From Campylorhamphus procurvoides (taxonomy: Eukaryota; Chordata; Aves; Passeriformes; Dendrocolaptidae), in contig WBMV01008391.1 in NCBI GenBank assembly GCA_013396655.1, forward strand, positions 1-64,000: DNA of 64,000 nucleotides, read 5' to 3'. The position numbers were made by a program, and so were the translations under genes. The notes beneath the pieces are model-generated. The model saw only the letters and a list, made by a program, of their open reading frames with translations, had not been told where the DNA came from and ran no database searches. Positions within the stretch are counted from its first letter, which is position 1; each line of letters starts with the position of its first letter. Positions 37,901 through 51,005 of this stretch are shown here, piece by piece.

Positions 37901-40900
37901 TGAGTAAAGAGCTTGCTCTTGCCATCAGATATGCAATCTGCCCTTAATAACCTATGATCAACTCATTTTTTTCTCCTTCTCTGTATGTAGCATAGCACTA
38001 GAAAACTATCACAGATCTGATGTTAATACACAGATAATCAGCAAGCTAGTTAATCACAGCATTCAGATGGCTCTGAGCCTGCCTTGCTGTTTGGCAGAGA
38101 TAAATTAGGGATTGAGAGTGATATAAACCAATATTTTAAAAGTATTAAAGCCTGATCCCGCATTTCAGAGGTTATTCTACCAATTAGAGTTCTGATAGAA
38201 GGTGAAATTCTGTTTTCCATTCTTTGTATAGAATATGTGTACGTATGTGTACGTGTAATTGACACTGCTGGAAGGTTTTCTATTAATAAAATGACTGTAT
38301 ACCATAAGTGATTAACAGCTGCTTTGCCCACAAATTATATTAGATCATTCAGTGCAGAGCATATAGCTCCTTCCTCTGTATCTCAGTGGAAGCAGAAATG
38401 TCCTGGTCTCTTTAAAAGAGGATGCAGCAGTTCAGGAAGACACAGATTGTGGGGCTGCTGGGCACTTAAATCTGCCGAAGACATTGCAGCAGATCTTATG
38501 TCTGCAGCTCTATCATCGGTGTCTTTGCAAACTTCCCTGCAGAGTTTTCTGGGAAAGGCCTCTGTTGCCCCAAAATCTTGTGGGTACAGTGGCAAAATTA
38601 AATGCTGGAGCTTGTAGAGAAGCTTTTTATAGTTTGAATTGTACATTTCAAGGAAAACCAGTGCTATCTGACTACTTTAATCAAAGTCCCTGCACAGCCC
38701 TTGGAAACTGCTTTCCACAGAGGGTTTTGTGACAAAGGTGACAAAATGAAACCCTTTCCATGACCATTCTGTGTATCGATGATGTCTGCCTTAGTAGAAA
38801 AATATTCCAGGACATCTTTGGTTTCTTTCAAAAGCAACCATGCTAAATGTTGACATTTAGGGTATTCAAAAAGGGTTCCTCACTGTGAGTAATTCAGCAT
38901 TCAAGCCAGCACAAAACCAGTGTATCCTCAAAGTCCCACACATGCACCTAGAATCCCAAACACATGGCCAAAACCAAGACAGACACCAGGTAGGAAGTGT
39001 TCAAGGTCTTTCTTGCATTTAGGCTTCAAGCTGGTTTTCTGTGTGACATGAGTTGCCTGAAGAGTGTATGGGAATTCAAGGGATGCAATGCCATTTCTGT
39101 ATTAAATAATTTTCTTGTCAGGGTGCCAGTACAAAAACTGCCTTATCTCAACATACTGACTTCTATACTTTATAGTAGCTACCTGATTCTCAAAGCATTT
39201 ACTCTGAAAAGGGTGTGATTTTTCCAGTGGATTTGGTGGAAGACATTGTGATCTAATCCCACTGGATCAAGGGACTTGCTTCTTCTCAACTCAGAAGTAA
39301 GTGGACTTACTAGTGAAAGAGCTTTTATGAGCTTTTGGATGATATTGGGGCAAATTAGCTTTTCCCTTTCGTAGCATACACATCACACAGTAGTGAAGAG
39401 AACTGCATATCTGAAAGAGTTTGAAAGGTAAAGCTGTTCTGAGCAGGAGCCAGGAGCGCTGGCAGAACCACTTTTGCAACAGTACTGCCCTGCCTTCTCA
39501 TCTCCATGGCTGGTCAGCCAGAAAGAAAAGCTGGTCCCAGTTGCAGACTGTGTTTACTTCTGTACCTGATTGTGACATTGAGGTACCTGGTTTTGTTCCC
39601 TGAGGACCAAGATACTCTAACATACACACCAGGGCATTGTTGTGGAGATAAGAGGATATGCAGAGCTGGCCACAGTGGGAGAGGTGACTTGGGACCTCCA
39701 GTACCTTGTTATTTAATCCATACCCCAGGTAACCATTATAAATCCTGAAATAGGTTCTCAGTCTGGCAACCATCAGGCCCTTTTTACTGCAGCGCTGGAT
39801 TTCAAAGCTTTTAAAAATACCTAAGCCTAAGCTCATGACCTCTGAGAGGTATTTTTAAGAAGTGTGTTTACTACATTGCACTTTTGGGAGATGGCCCAAA
39901 AATCTCTCTGAGACAAGACCAGAATAGCATCCTTATAGATGCATGTGAGTTGGAAGGGATTATAATGGTTAAAGAATGTTCACAGCTCTCTTAGGTAGAC
40001 ACTGACCTGCAAATCTGAACCAAACCCCAGTTTGTAAAGTGAGTAATTCTGAAAGCCTAATGTTACCTTCCAAGCGGTATCCCTCCAGTGCTGTTGTTAA
40101 TTAGTTGATAATCTTCTTTAGGGCTTTATACTTAAGAACACCTCTCTGTGAGAGCCTTAACCAGAGTCCTTACTAGTTATAATAGCAGCTGTATCATTGA
40201 TGTCATTTGGCTTTGGTCAGACCCTAAACGCATGTAATAATCGAATTATGTGGCAACTGTGCATTTTCCATTGAACTAAGCAACAACAAAGCCTCTCCTG
40301 TTGCGTATTACTGAGAAACATGGGCTCCATAGAAAACTAAGTGAGGAAATGCCTCCCAATGGTGTTCGTGTAATTGTTGGCCACCAGTGCTGCTACTTTC
40401 ATTATAAGAAATGTTTCCTTAAAATTGCTATGCTGCTGGTGTTGACCATTCTCCGGTCACTGCCTGACAAGATTAATAAGCCAGTGACAAAGTTGTGTTA
40501 GAAAGTTCCAGCTCTGACTTTATTTACCCTTGAGGGCAGATACAATCTCGGGAGGAGCTTTGAATCCTATTATGGCAAACTGTGGCTGTAGTGGAAGGCT
40601 GATGAGATAGAGAAACGCATACTTCCTTGTCTGAAAACATTATTAATAATGTTTCTGTGGGTTGTTCAGTTATTTTCCAGTTTTTCTCAAATGTAAGACC
40701 ACCTGCCATATGGCCTGTTTAATGTAAATACTCTGTTTGGGTTGTCCTTCACGGTGTGTAAGAGAGATTACTGTAAATGATTGGAAGGGATTGCTTACTA
40801 CTGTCTCTGGACCCAAAGCAACCCAGGTTCACATGCCAGGAATGCAGCAGATTTGCCACCTGAGGTTACCCCAACATGTGGCAGGGACTGCTGACTGTGC

Positions 40901-43900
40901 TCCACTTTTGACATGAGTGGAACCTGCTCAGATCAAACTGCAGTAATGGATGCTAGGACCTTGCTGGGGCCACAACAGACCACTGCTGGACAATGATGCT
41001 TTGTTGTTTTCAATGAGGGCAGCCCACACAAAACTGGATAATGAGATTTTTCCATGCAGTCCCCACAAGAGATTTGTTTGCTCAGGAAACAAAGATGCAT
41101 AACAGGACTTTTAAATCTATAAATGAGACCGTATCTCTCCTCCTCATATTTACAACATGGCTAGCTCTCTCGTCTTTGATAACAACACCAAAAGGACTGT
41201 TTGCTTAGAAAACCAGCCCTCATTGTTCAGGAAATTACTATTTAAACTTATTTTATTAAACCTCTTCTGTTGGCTACCTATGGTGTGGGAGCACTGAAAA
41301 GCATACAAAGCAAAAACACTGCTGAAGTCTAAATCAGATCAATAAGGAAATGTCATGTTTCATTTAAAAGCTTCTTCTCACTTTCCTTTTTTGTGCCGTC
41401 AAGTGAAAATAAAAGTAAGGTTATAACTACATCACTGCCCCCGCTCCACATTATCTGTGAGATCTCTCACATTTCTTTCCACACCTTTTCCACTCCTTCC
41501 TAGCTTTGCTGCTTGTTTAGCAAGCTGTCAGGATCCCGGTGCTCCCTCAAATAAGCAGATGACTAGTAGTGGTCCTTGTTCATTATGGGGTGACAAGCTC
41601 AAGGAATAAATACCTACAACATGGAAAGTTTCATGCCGCAGGGTGTCAATCTGACTTGGTTGGGTAGAAAATGAGGTGGCTTGAGCTTCCCCACTCTCTC
41701 CAGAGCGTGAAATTGGACAGAGACTGACTCTGACAGATGCTCACCCTCTTTGGGATCTCATTGCTGCTCTCAGATCCACCCTGTCACATTGCTGCATTAT
41801 GCTCTTACAAACTACTGTCAAGTCTTACTTCTGCTTAGAGTGCTTGACAAACATTTTGGCCCAAATTCTTCTATATATTACCCCCAAGCCTTTTCTTTTT
41901 TCATTCTTGTATCTCACACCCTGTCTTCCTGACTCTTCATTTTTAGCTTCTGGGCACTTTTCCCACATATGTTCTTTCCCATTCTTCTTGATTCCTTTTT
42001 CCTTTATGTCTTTCTTGTTGATCCTCAAAGATTTTTAGGCCATCCATTTCCTGGGCCTTCTGAAAACTGAATTTCTAATTTTCAGTTTTGGTTCAAACCC
42101 CACACTTTATGGTACCCCCATAGGGCTCCCAGGACTTCAGAGAGTCTCCATGCATTCATTGGCATGACTGAAGTAAAAGGGACCCAGGACTATAGTTTCT
42201 TCTGACAGGGATTTTCTGTCTCTGTGTCTGCTAAAGTCCTGGACCCCAGACTAAATGGTGCTGCATGGTTGTATTGGTCATACTTAGACTTCTAGAGTAG
42301 GTTTATTTTGGAGAAAGCTTTTTGGAGCTTGGAAGAACAGAGCTGGAAGGTGCATTAACATTAGCAGTGGGAAAAAACAGTGGCCCAGAACTTCAACTCT
42401 GTCCCTGCCCCTCTTTTTTAAATGGATTGCAATTATATTTGGTCTTCAGAAGACTGTACAGTCATTACTAGAATTAAATACTGATCCTGAATTTGGTAAC
42501 AGCATATTATTAAGTGGCAATAAAATGATTGTAAAACTGAAATGAAATTCCTGTGTCACTGAATTTACTCTTCTCTTACCGCAGGTGACCACATCATACA
42601 AAATTTATCTAAAAGGTAGATATTTTGAGATAGTTGATTTCCTCCTTAAATTGGGAAACTGTGTCACTGAGAATGTTACATGCATAACAGGATTTTGCCT
42701 TTTCAACATGAAGCTGTGGTTGGACAGGATCTCTCATCCCAGAGGCATCACTGCTGCCTCAAAGAGTGATGGGGCCACCTTCTCCTTTGCCTCAGGTGGC
42801 TCATGTTTGCCACATCCATCGGGTGCCATAAGCTTTCATAGACTTCCATTACTAGACATGCTAGGTACATGATGCAGCTGGAAGCTGACTTGGTCAGGAA
42901 AATACGAAAGACAAAGAATATTATCTGATTTGATGAGATGAGCCCCACTATGCAGCAATACGAATTCTGGAGCAGAACCTTGATGCAGCTGGAAAGAAGA
43001 GCCAGGGGAGTGCCAGAAGAACTCTTCTGAGCAGTCTGGATTCATGCCAGGTTAAAGTGACTCTTTACTGTGGCCTTAAAATTGCTTCTTTTGCTCGCCT
43101 TCACAAGAGATGAGGATGAACCAACTGCACTTTCGCTATGCTTTATCTGATGAAACCTCTTTTAAGCTTTTTATAAAAGTAGGAAGCATTGTTCTGAGTA
43201 AAAGAGAAGCACAGTTTAATGGGAAAAATAAAGGCTGAGCACTTGATAGTTAAAACGCCAGCTATTGGCATGGGCGGGTGCATGCTGAATGCTGAGCATT
43301 CGTCTTTGGCCCAGGCAGCAGATAGGAGTGCAGAGGTTATGTGACACAACTGGTTATTCTCTGATTCTGAAGCTCTCTGATTATACAGGTCTCTTCATCT
43401 GGAATAGCTGCTTCAATATATCACTGTAACAAGAAGCCATATTCTGCTTAAACTGCTTTAAGCTGCTACACTTAGCAATCTGCCATGCTCCAGCTTTTAA
43501 TAAACACTTATCAGAAATATTACATGGTAATTTTTGATCAGATACATGCAAACATTCAGTAGCAGCATTCAATGGAAATTTCAGGAGCTTTACCACTAAA
43601 GTTTCTCAATGGGTCTGAATTCATTTGTAGGCAGACTGATCAAAAGGAAACCAGCATTGGCATCTGAATGTAATAGATTCAGTTTGTAACTGATCACAGT
43701 CCATTGTAAAGCCTAGTGAATGGGAATTATTTTAAAGTCTTTAAACATTTTTTGTTTCTTATCTTGTTTATTAGTATTGTCTGTGCCAAGATGCTCAAGC
43801 AAATCACAAGATTAATCTGACCGATTTATCATTTACTTATATGACATTTATTTATTGTACATGGAAGTCCATGGATGTGCCAAACAACATATTATTTACT

Positions 43901-44282
43901 GAATATAAACTCTCCTGGTGCGCACAGCCAAAGGGCTGATCTTCAGGAAGCAGTATAAACCAACAAAGACTACTGTTTCATCCAGCACAAAGTATACAAG
44001 AGCTAATGCAGCACCATAATAGTAGACCATCATAACAATCCTTGAAATGGAATCATCTCAGTAAGGACTGACATCTATTAATTGTACTTAAGCAAAATAG
44101 CACATATTGGACCGGCCATACATAAAAAACTGGAATCAAAGTTCAGACTAGAAGTTACTTGCCAATTCAAAGTTTCCTGGAATTAGTCCAAATTATGAAA
44201 TAAATTTGATCCTGCCTCAGAACAAGGTCTGGTTTGTATCTTTGATACCTTCCAACAATGTTTTATGACTCTGTGGAGTCAG
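31928..44282. other. Non-coding DNA, no gene seen
   Basis: This is the longest featureless stretch. Open frames peak at about 161 codons (34743-35228), with a Trp-, Arg- and Leu-rich chance composition and no exon signals. Low-complexity items are an A-rich tract at 35775-35823, a short (TTG)n run at 37129-37145, and a 9-bp inverted repeat aaaactgaa/ttcagtttt at 42063-42071/42081-42089. A weak resemblance to an antisense CR1 end near 39940-39980 is too degraded to annotate. Confidence 0.6.
35775..35823. repeat. A/C low-complexity tract
   Basis: About 49 bases made only of A and C, with A10 at the left, A7-8 runs inside and short CCC or CC breaks. It might be the decayed tail of a retroposed copy, but no recognisable body precedes it and no target-site duplication is evident. 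Confidence 0.85.
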
Positions 44283-44328
44283 TGTAAAAATATAATGGAG
44301 CAGATGAGTGTTTCATTATATTTTTACA
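44283..44328. repeat. 15-bp perfect inverted repeat
   Basis: The arms tgtaaaaatataatg (44283-44297) and cattatatttttaca (44314-44328) are exact reverse complements around a 16-base spacer. This is the longest perfect short-range palindrome I saw in the window. It could be a miniature transposon relic, a cruciform-prone site or a small RNA hairpin. The AT-rich stem argues against a typical microRNA precursor. Confidence 0.85.
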
Positions 44329-44329
44329 T

Positions 44330-44357
44330 GATCAAAAAGAGCAGATCAAAAAGAGCA
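44330..44357. repeat. 14-bp tandem duplication
   Basis: Two exact head-to-tail copies of gatcaaaaagagca (44330-44343 and 44344-44357) start two bases after the 15-bp inverted repeat. This is consistent with a recent slippage or repair event beside a hairpin. Confidence 0.9.
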
Positions 44358-47300
44358 GAAAGATAAAGTGACACCAGGAAATGGTATCAACAGAAGAACA
44401 AGAGATATAGGCAAAAGCACTTTCTTTTTTTGTTGTTCTTTATCTTCTGCTGGAAATCCTTCCTGCTCAGTAGTTCTCTCCTCTTCTGTATTTCCTGTCT
44501 GCTTTACTGATTTGCTGATTAGTAGTTCTGGCACTTTTATTATCCTTAACATCACCCATGAGTGTAGTTCACACAGGTGTCACTTTTCAAACAGGGTTGT
44601 GGAAAGGGAATAATGCAGTGGACAAGTACTTACATTCTTGTCTTTAAAGAGGTATGGCTGTTGCATACAACCTTCATGGTTTTGAGTTATTCTTCCTTGC
44701 TTTATACTTGTGTTATATGCAATGTCTTCTGCTTTTTATTCCAGGTAGGTTCTGAGTTTTATGCTTCTTAATTGCAAAACACTCTGTATTTGTTGGTTTC
44801 TTATGGGCAAACAGATGGAAAGTCAAAACACATTCACCTAGTGGCGCCAAGCACAGAACTCGTCACTGCTGGATTAAAATGTAATGCACTTTGCAGAAAC
44901 AAAATGCTGCTACCAGTGCAGCTGATGCATGGAAAGAAAATCAGCTTGTAAACACAATCAAGAGAACTATGACACATTTTCCTTTTCTCCCCTCTCCTCT
45001 CTAGTAATATATACCCTCTGTATTTAATGTCTTTGCCCGTAGAATGACTGTTTCTTGTTGTTTTCTTCCTCATTACAACCTTAAATAAAAAAAGATACAA
45101 GCTGTATTAGAATAAACCCTACTTGCTGGCTTTGTTTGTGAAAAAAACAGCTTTTCTCATATATTGTTCATATATTGGCAGATCTCAGAGTGTTAAAATT
45201 CTGTTCTTTCATTTCAAAGTGTTTTTTTTCTGGCTGCTTTGTGTTGGTGTTACAGCCCTGTGCCTGTGGCTGCAATAGGTGCTTTTGTTTCTGCTGTGGA
45301 GTTGTTAGTGCTGGTGCTTACTCTGCTGTCTCCTGTTTCTGGTGAAATCGATGGTTTCAGGTCCTCTTTGATCTGCGTTAATTACAGAGGGGCATGAAAG
45401 CAATGTTAATTGCTTAGCTTCTGACTCCAGTTTTTGTCCTCAGAAATACATTTCTCCTCCCATATTGACTTTGTGGATGCAAACACATGGGTTTTATCCC
45501 CTGATGGACTGTGCCCTTGCAAGTTCTCTGTGGCCAGATTTGAGCAGCAACTCGTTCTGCTCAGTCATGTGCTGACAGGTGCAAATGCAGTCTCCCTACT
45601 TCAGAATTGCTTCCTGTTGGGTGTGAAACCTGAGCAAATAATTCTCTTTCAAAAGGGTAAGCTTATATTGTTTTCTGGATGTTTATACCTCACTGTGTAG
45701 GTATTAATCTCTCTATTATGGGCAATATTAATAATTGACAGAGGGCAGGAAATGCAAACAGTTTTAATCTTAGCATCATACATTTATTTAACAACAATGT
45801 ATTCATTTTTAATGGCATTATAGATTTTTAAGTAGCGGAAAAAATGTACATTCTCTCAGTGGGGTGTGATTGAGGTCTTACATTCCTGCATGGGAGAAAA
45901 AGGTCAGACCTGACCTTGAGGCATTTAAACAAAATCTTAAATAGTCATGATAGTATTGAAACCTACTAATTCTTGTTAAAGTATCTTCAAAGGGAATTGT
46001 GATAGGGTGCAATCCCTGGAATGTATTTATTGTAGGTTTCTGAATTGCTGCCTAAACACATAACATGCAAGATAGCACCTCAGACAGTCTTTATTAAGTA
46101 CCCCATTCTTTGAGGGGCAGGTCATAGACTCTACCACCATTTATGAGATTTAATGGCATTTGGGAAACTATACTGGCAAAAACCTCCAAGATAACTCCCA
46201 AACATGATGTGAGAGTCTACTGTATTGTAGTCTATCCTGCGATTCAGAAATAATCAGTCTTGTATCTCTGAGTGCCTCAAATACATTTGAAAATATAGGC
46301 TATATAAAGTTTTTCTTATCAGGCTTGAACATCTCTTTATTGCGCTAAGTGCTCCCCAACCCAAACTGTTTCACTTAAGTCTTCACTGGCATCAAGCAAT
46401 CCCCAAACAGCTTTTGAAGGCCTCAGCCTTGTGCTGGTGCTGGTGTTTCTGAAACTACATAGCGAACTGAGCCAGGGAACTGGTCTGGCTGAAAAAAAGA
46501 AAAACAAAACCAAAAAAAAAGGGAAAGGAAAGGAGGAAAGAAAGAAAGGTCATGGCATTTTTTGCATTTGCTCTCAGTGTGACTGGAGGTGGAGGAGAGG
46601 AACTGCCCATTAGCTTAAACAACATTGCTGCAAGTTGTCTAACCCCACCCTCAGGGTGGAGCCCTTCGATGATGGCACAGTTTTCACTGGTCATTTTAGA
46701 ACATAAATTCCTAGTTCTGGACTTGCTAAAATGGCCTTCAGTGGTGCTTCTGCGGTCATGGAGACGTAGTTAAACTGTGCCTGATGGCAGGTCAGCTGGC
46801 GGTCACTGTCCTGCAGTGCTCACCGGCAGCAATTGCATCTAAAAGGATCACAAAGCCACGTTTAGCATCTTTCTAGCTGAGAAGACACTTTACCATTATC
46901 TTCCAAGATGACCCTAGAGAAGTTCAACCTGGTATCTTGTCTCTTGCATTTTAGCTAATTTGTTCATAAAGCATGTAAAAACACTTGCCTGCCTCCAATA
47001 TGATGTGAGAGGCATAGCAAGCAGAGGTGACTGGGGTCTTCCTGAGGAAACAAATTCATCACAATCAGGTCTGAGAAGCTTGGCTCAGGTTTTTGATCTG
47101 AATCACTTGATTTTGGGACACCAGTCGCAATCTTCTAACCAAGACAGAAGCTCTTACCAACCTGTCTGCTGCCTGCTGTAGGAAAAGAGTGCTTAGGGTC
47201 CTGGTGTTGACATTTCATGATTTTTCAGGAAACAATATTGAGATAATGGTGAAGAAGGAAAGGAAACAATTTTGAAATCCCAGAAACTCTTGAGGATGGG

Positions 47301-50300
47301 AAAATGTATTTCCAGATCATACTCCTGATCAGCCATAAGCCTGGGGAGGGACAGGAATTTTAGGTGCTGTGAGGACGGCAGTGCTGATAAGGGGTAACAA
47401 GCACATGCTAATTTTATTTTCCTCCTCTTGGATTACCTTTGGTCAGGAGATATTACAAAGAAGCCTATTGCATACTTTGGCATGGAAGTATTTATATAAC
47501 TGTGGGCAGAAGCTGAAGTTGCCTGCAGCTGACTATGGATGGTAGCTTGTGTTTATTTTGTGGTGGTTGTCTTAGACAAAGTCCTTTGGGGATCAGGGGT
47601 TTTCCCAGCTGGAGGTGGACTATCAGGGCCAAGAGGGGAATTATTCCACAGTGGCATGTGATACAGATGCTTCCAACTCAGCTTCACAAGGCATGTTTCT
47701 GCCAAGGTTTACTCCTACGAGTAAGCCTTTCTTGGACTAATTGTCTCACTGGATTTCAAGGAAGAACATTTTCATATAAGTGGGTGAGGTCTTGTGCCTT
47801 CGCTCTGGTTTGCCCAGATGCAGGATCTGTAAAACTGCTCTAGTGCCACGTTCTGTTTGAGTTTAACATGCCTTCTTCCATAGCGTAGTAACTCAAAGGC
47901 CTGCAATAAGACTGAGCTTAAGGACATTGCTTCAATACTGTGACTGTAATGGCTTCCAGATCAGAGCAGATAGTAGTCATCTCATACTACAAGTAGTAGA
48001 GCTCAGGGATATGCATACAAGTCTGTTAGGTACACACTAAACATCTCTGTTGCAAGGTTGGACACGATTGCACCTAACATCATTGTCTTGGAGGATGCGT
48101 GCCCCTGCAGTGACAAAATACTCAGCCAGGTGAGATCCCGTAGAGAATCATCACAGAGCCCAAATCCAGATATCCTACCCCTCCTAAACTCCCAGCCACA
48201 ACTGTTTCTGCCTAAGCAGGATTGTCAGCATAATTTGGAAAAAAACAAGATAAAGAACAAACTGAGGCACCTTCTGAATTAGTGGGCAGCTTTCTAACAA
48301 TAGAGAACTATCTCTAAAGTCCTGCCATTGTTCCTGAGAAGAATGATTTTTGTCTAGTCCCAGTTTTGCTTAAGGAGAGATGTCAAAGGAAGCAGTGAAA
48401 GAAAGATGAGCTATTATAATCATGAACACTTTCATTTCCCTTCATCCAGAACACTGAAATCTGTAGAAATCTTGTGCATGTATGTGGCAGCAGAATTGCA
48501 TCTGATCATTTGTGGTTTCTCTGTCAAGTTTTTTTTTTCCTCCTTCATTTTGAACTCCTCCAGTCCTTTCAAACTCTTGAATAGATGTTACACAGTGCCT
48601 TTCCCTGCCCCCGCCACTGCCATGATCCCTCTGATAATTTTGTCTACTGAACCTCATCTGTACCCTCAGCCCAAAGTTTAAACTGGGCGTTGACTGGAGC
48701 CCTTTCAGCTGTGTTTGGTGGGATTTTAGTGCTTTGGAGTCATGTTAAAGCTGATATATAGCTCAATCTACACTGCTCACAAAAGGTAATTGTTCAATTT
48801 TATTTTTATAGTGCTTCAATTTACAGCAGGTAGTTAGATTTTGTATAGGCTTATGCATTTCAGGTGGCAAAGCCCCCATCATTTTAGTGCAAAGGTTTCA
48901 TGTAGCCACCTGCAGACTGTATTTTAAAAGGCCTGACAATTTTTTTTTCTGGGTTCTGGGACAACTTTACTACACCTGTAGTTTAATATGATGTAGGATT
49001 AATTATACCCTATAGGCAACTCTGTAGCTTTCATCTTTGCCTCTGAAAGGAATATTTTAGATGCATCCAACCACTTTAAGGAGGGGAGAAACATTCTCTA
49101 CATTATTACTTTGCCATTCTTCAGCAATAGACTGGCCATTGCTGTGTTGTGACGGTTCTGCAGCTTCAGGAATTGCATGTGAATTTTTCTTTGCAGGGGG
49201 CTATTTCATCTGTTAAAATTGCATTACTGGGGTCCCAGGTATATTATGAACCTAAGGACTAACCAGCCTATGGACACCACCACATGCCACACTTAATTCA
49301 AGCTGATAAACCTTATGGGACACTAAAAGAAAAAGAAGTTGCTGACTTTAGTGGTAGACTTGGATGACAGTCACTTATATTAGAAGGCGAAGAAGCAGAA
49401 GGCAAAGCAGTTTGGCTTTCACAGGAGACTTCACAATGTTGCTTAATTTAATGGTACTCCATTAAGTAGTAAATACTAGAATGAGAATCTGTGGGGTGTT
49501 TCTTATTGTCTTATGTCTTCAGCCCACTTCAACATTACACAGGAGCAAAAGTCTGTTCTGATGCTGTAAGTGAATTGAATATAATATCCTCTCACCATAA
49601 TGGTTAGTGCATCCAAAAACACTTCCGGATGCTTCATATTGCTGCTAATGGGAAGCTCACTTGCAAAACTATTAGTTGGGAACATGTGTGTCATAGAAAA
49701 TACCTTATGCTTTTCCTTCCCATATGTCGATTGCTGCTGAAAGGTTAGGATAAATAATTTCTTCAATGCTAGCTGTTGCGTTTGTCTCTGTGTTAGTAAT
49801 AAATTCAGTAACCAACAGCTCTAGTATGGAATTTCTGGGCACCCTGCTGTTAATCTTTTGCTACAGGAAAAGCATGCTGACTATCTTTGATCTCAGTCTC
49901 TTAGCCACTTTCCAATGCATGACAAAAAGTTACCTCTCATCCCATGACTACTCATTTTTTATAAGTCTTTAGAGAGGGAGTTGGTCAAAAGCTTTTGCAT
50001 GTTTAAATAAATGGCCTCTGGTGGTTGCTAAGGGACAGGGTATTTCAGCTCTCCTTGTGAAATGTGTGAAATGCAAGAGTATTTGCAGGCCAAGCTTCTT
50101 AGTCCCCCAAACACAGAAGGGGATTCCTCTCAGCCTTAAACTGTCTACATGCCAGCTGCCTAATCTTCGTTATCTAACCTGTCTTTAGTCACTGTAGAGG
50201 GAAAGAAGTACCTCCAAAGGGCAGTTAATTTAATCCAAAAGAGGTGTGTTTAAAGGTTTCATTTGCTGACATGCTGCCTTCAGTGGCAAACCTGGCTTAA

Positions 50301-50849
50301 TTAGTTTCTTTTCCTGAATTTGTGATTCCCATCCCTTTGGATATACTGTTGCTGGGACCAGGCTAGAGGAGGGAGATGGATTTGTCTTATTTTTAACCTC
50401 ACAAGAGACTCTTGTGGAAATCAAGGATATGGTTTCGCAAGCCTGCTGAGCTGATTTAATGGCTAATTGACACTGAAAGGTGAAGGTCTGGGTCATCTTC
50501 CCTGTCTCTCTGACTGGGTGACCTGGTTCTCCCTTACATGTCCAGCCATGTGTTTCCATCCTCTCTCTGTGTCAGCACAAAGCTCCTGTACTTGCATGAT
50601 GGACTTGTCAGGAAAACTATTAAGCAGAATATAAGCAATACCAAGCATAATAATTTTTTTAGGGACATGATGACCTTGATTTTATTGGTGCTCCCAGCAG
50701 AAGGAAAGCACTGGTGACTGGTGGTCACAGAAGAGAGTTTGGAGGAGGTTGGGCCCAACCACTTGGTAGTAGTTTGTATTTTCATGGATGCAAAATGACT
50801 TATGAAACCAGACGTTTCGTAGTCACTGGAGGAGAGTTATATGCTTTAA
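44358..50849. other. Non-coding DNA, no gene convincingly seen
   Basis: A few frames have exon-like edges (45444-45656; a CAG|GTGAGA donor-like site at 48127-48135) but no recognised protein. A 38-base purine run is listed separately. The remainder is AT-rich with poly-T patches at about 48531-48540. Confidence 0.6.
46512..46549. repeat. 38-base pure purine tract
   Basis: An uninterrupted run of A and G: A9 followed by GGGAAAGGAAAGG-type and (AAAG)n words. It continues a broader A-rich stretch from about 46491 broken by a few C. Such tracts can form triplex DNA and often vary in length. Confidence 0.9.
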
Positions 50850-51005
50850 AGCAGGTTGCTCAAGACATTAGGCAGGTACTCAAAACCTGACTGGACACTG
50901 TCCTGGGCAACTTGATCTAACTGGCCCTGACTGAGCTGAGCATTTGGGGGAAATGATTTCAAAATGTGCCTCTTAAACTACACAATACAGTGGTTCCGTG
51001 ATTAG
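50850..51005 (+). mobile_element. CR1 LINE 3' end fragment
   Basis: The order of blocks matches the last 150 bases of avian CR1 elements in sense orientation. They are 'gactggacactgtcctgggc' then 'aacttgatctaactgg', followed by 'tttgggggaaatgattt' and 'aatgtgcctcttaaactaca', then 'caatacagtggttccgtgat'. These correspond to the CR1 'gacctggacg..gggcaacctgatctagttgg', 'ggactagatgacct', 'ggtcccttccaacc' and terminal 'attctgtgat' segments. The 3' 8-bp repeat is reduced to about one unit. The copy is diverged and carries no coding sequence. Confidence 0.7.

Noticed and set aside
39940..39980. Segment resembling the start of an antisense CR1 3' end ('gagttggaagggattataat')
   Set aside because: Match limited to a short word; no following CR1 blocks.
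42081..42108. tRNA-like T-loop word 'ggttcaaacccc'
   Set aside because: No matching T-stem pairing and no D-arm or anticodon arm upstream.
44346..44555. Minus-strand frame with a Glu/Lys/Gln-rich then hydrophobic peptide
   Set aside because: The charged part simply reflects an A-rich strand; no exon signals seen.
48058..48129. Short frame ending in a CAG|GTGAGA donor-like site
   Set aside because: The upstream acceptor is weak and the 24-residue peptide is not recognised; donor-like strings of this quality are common by chance.
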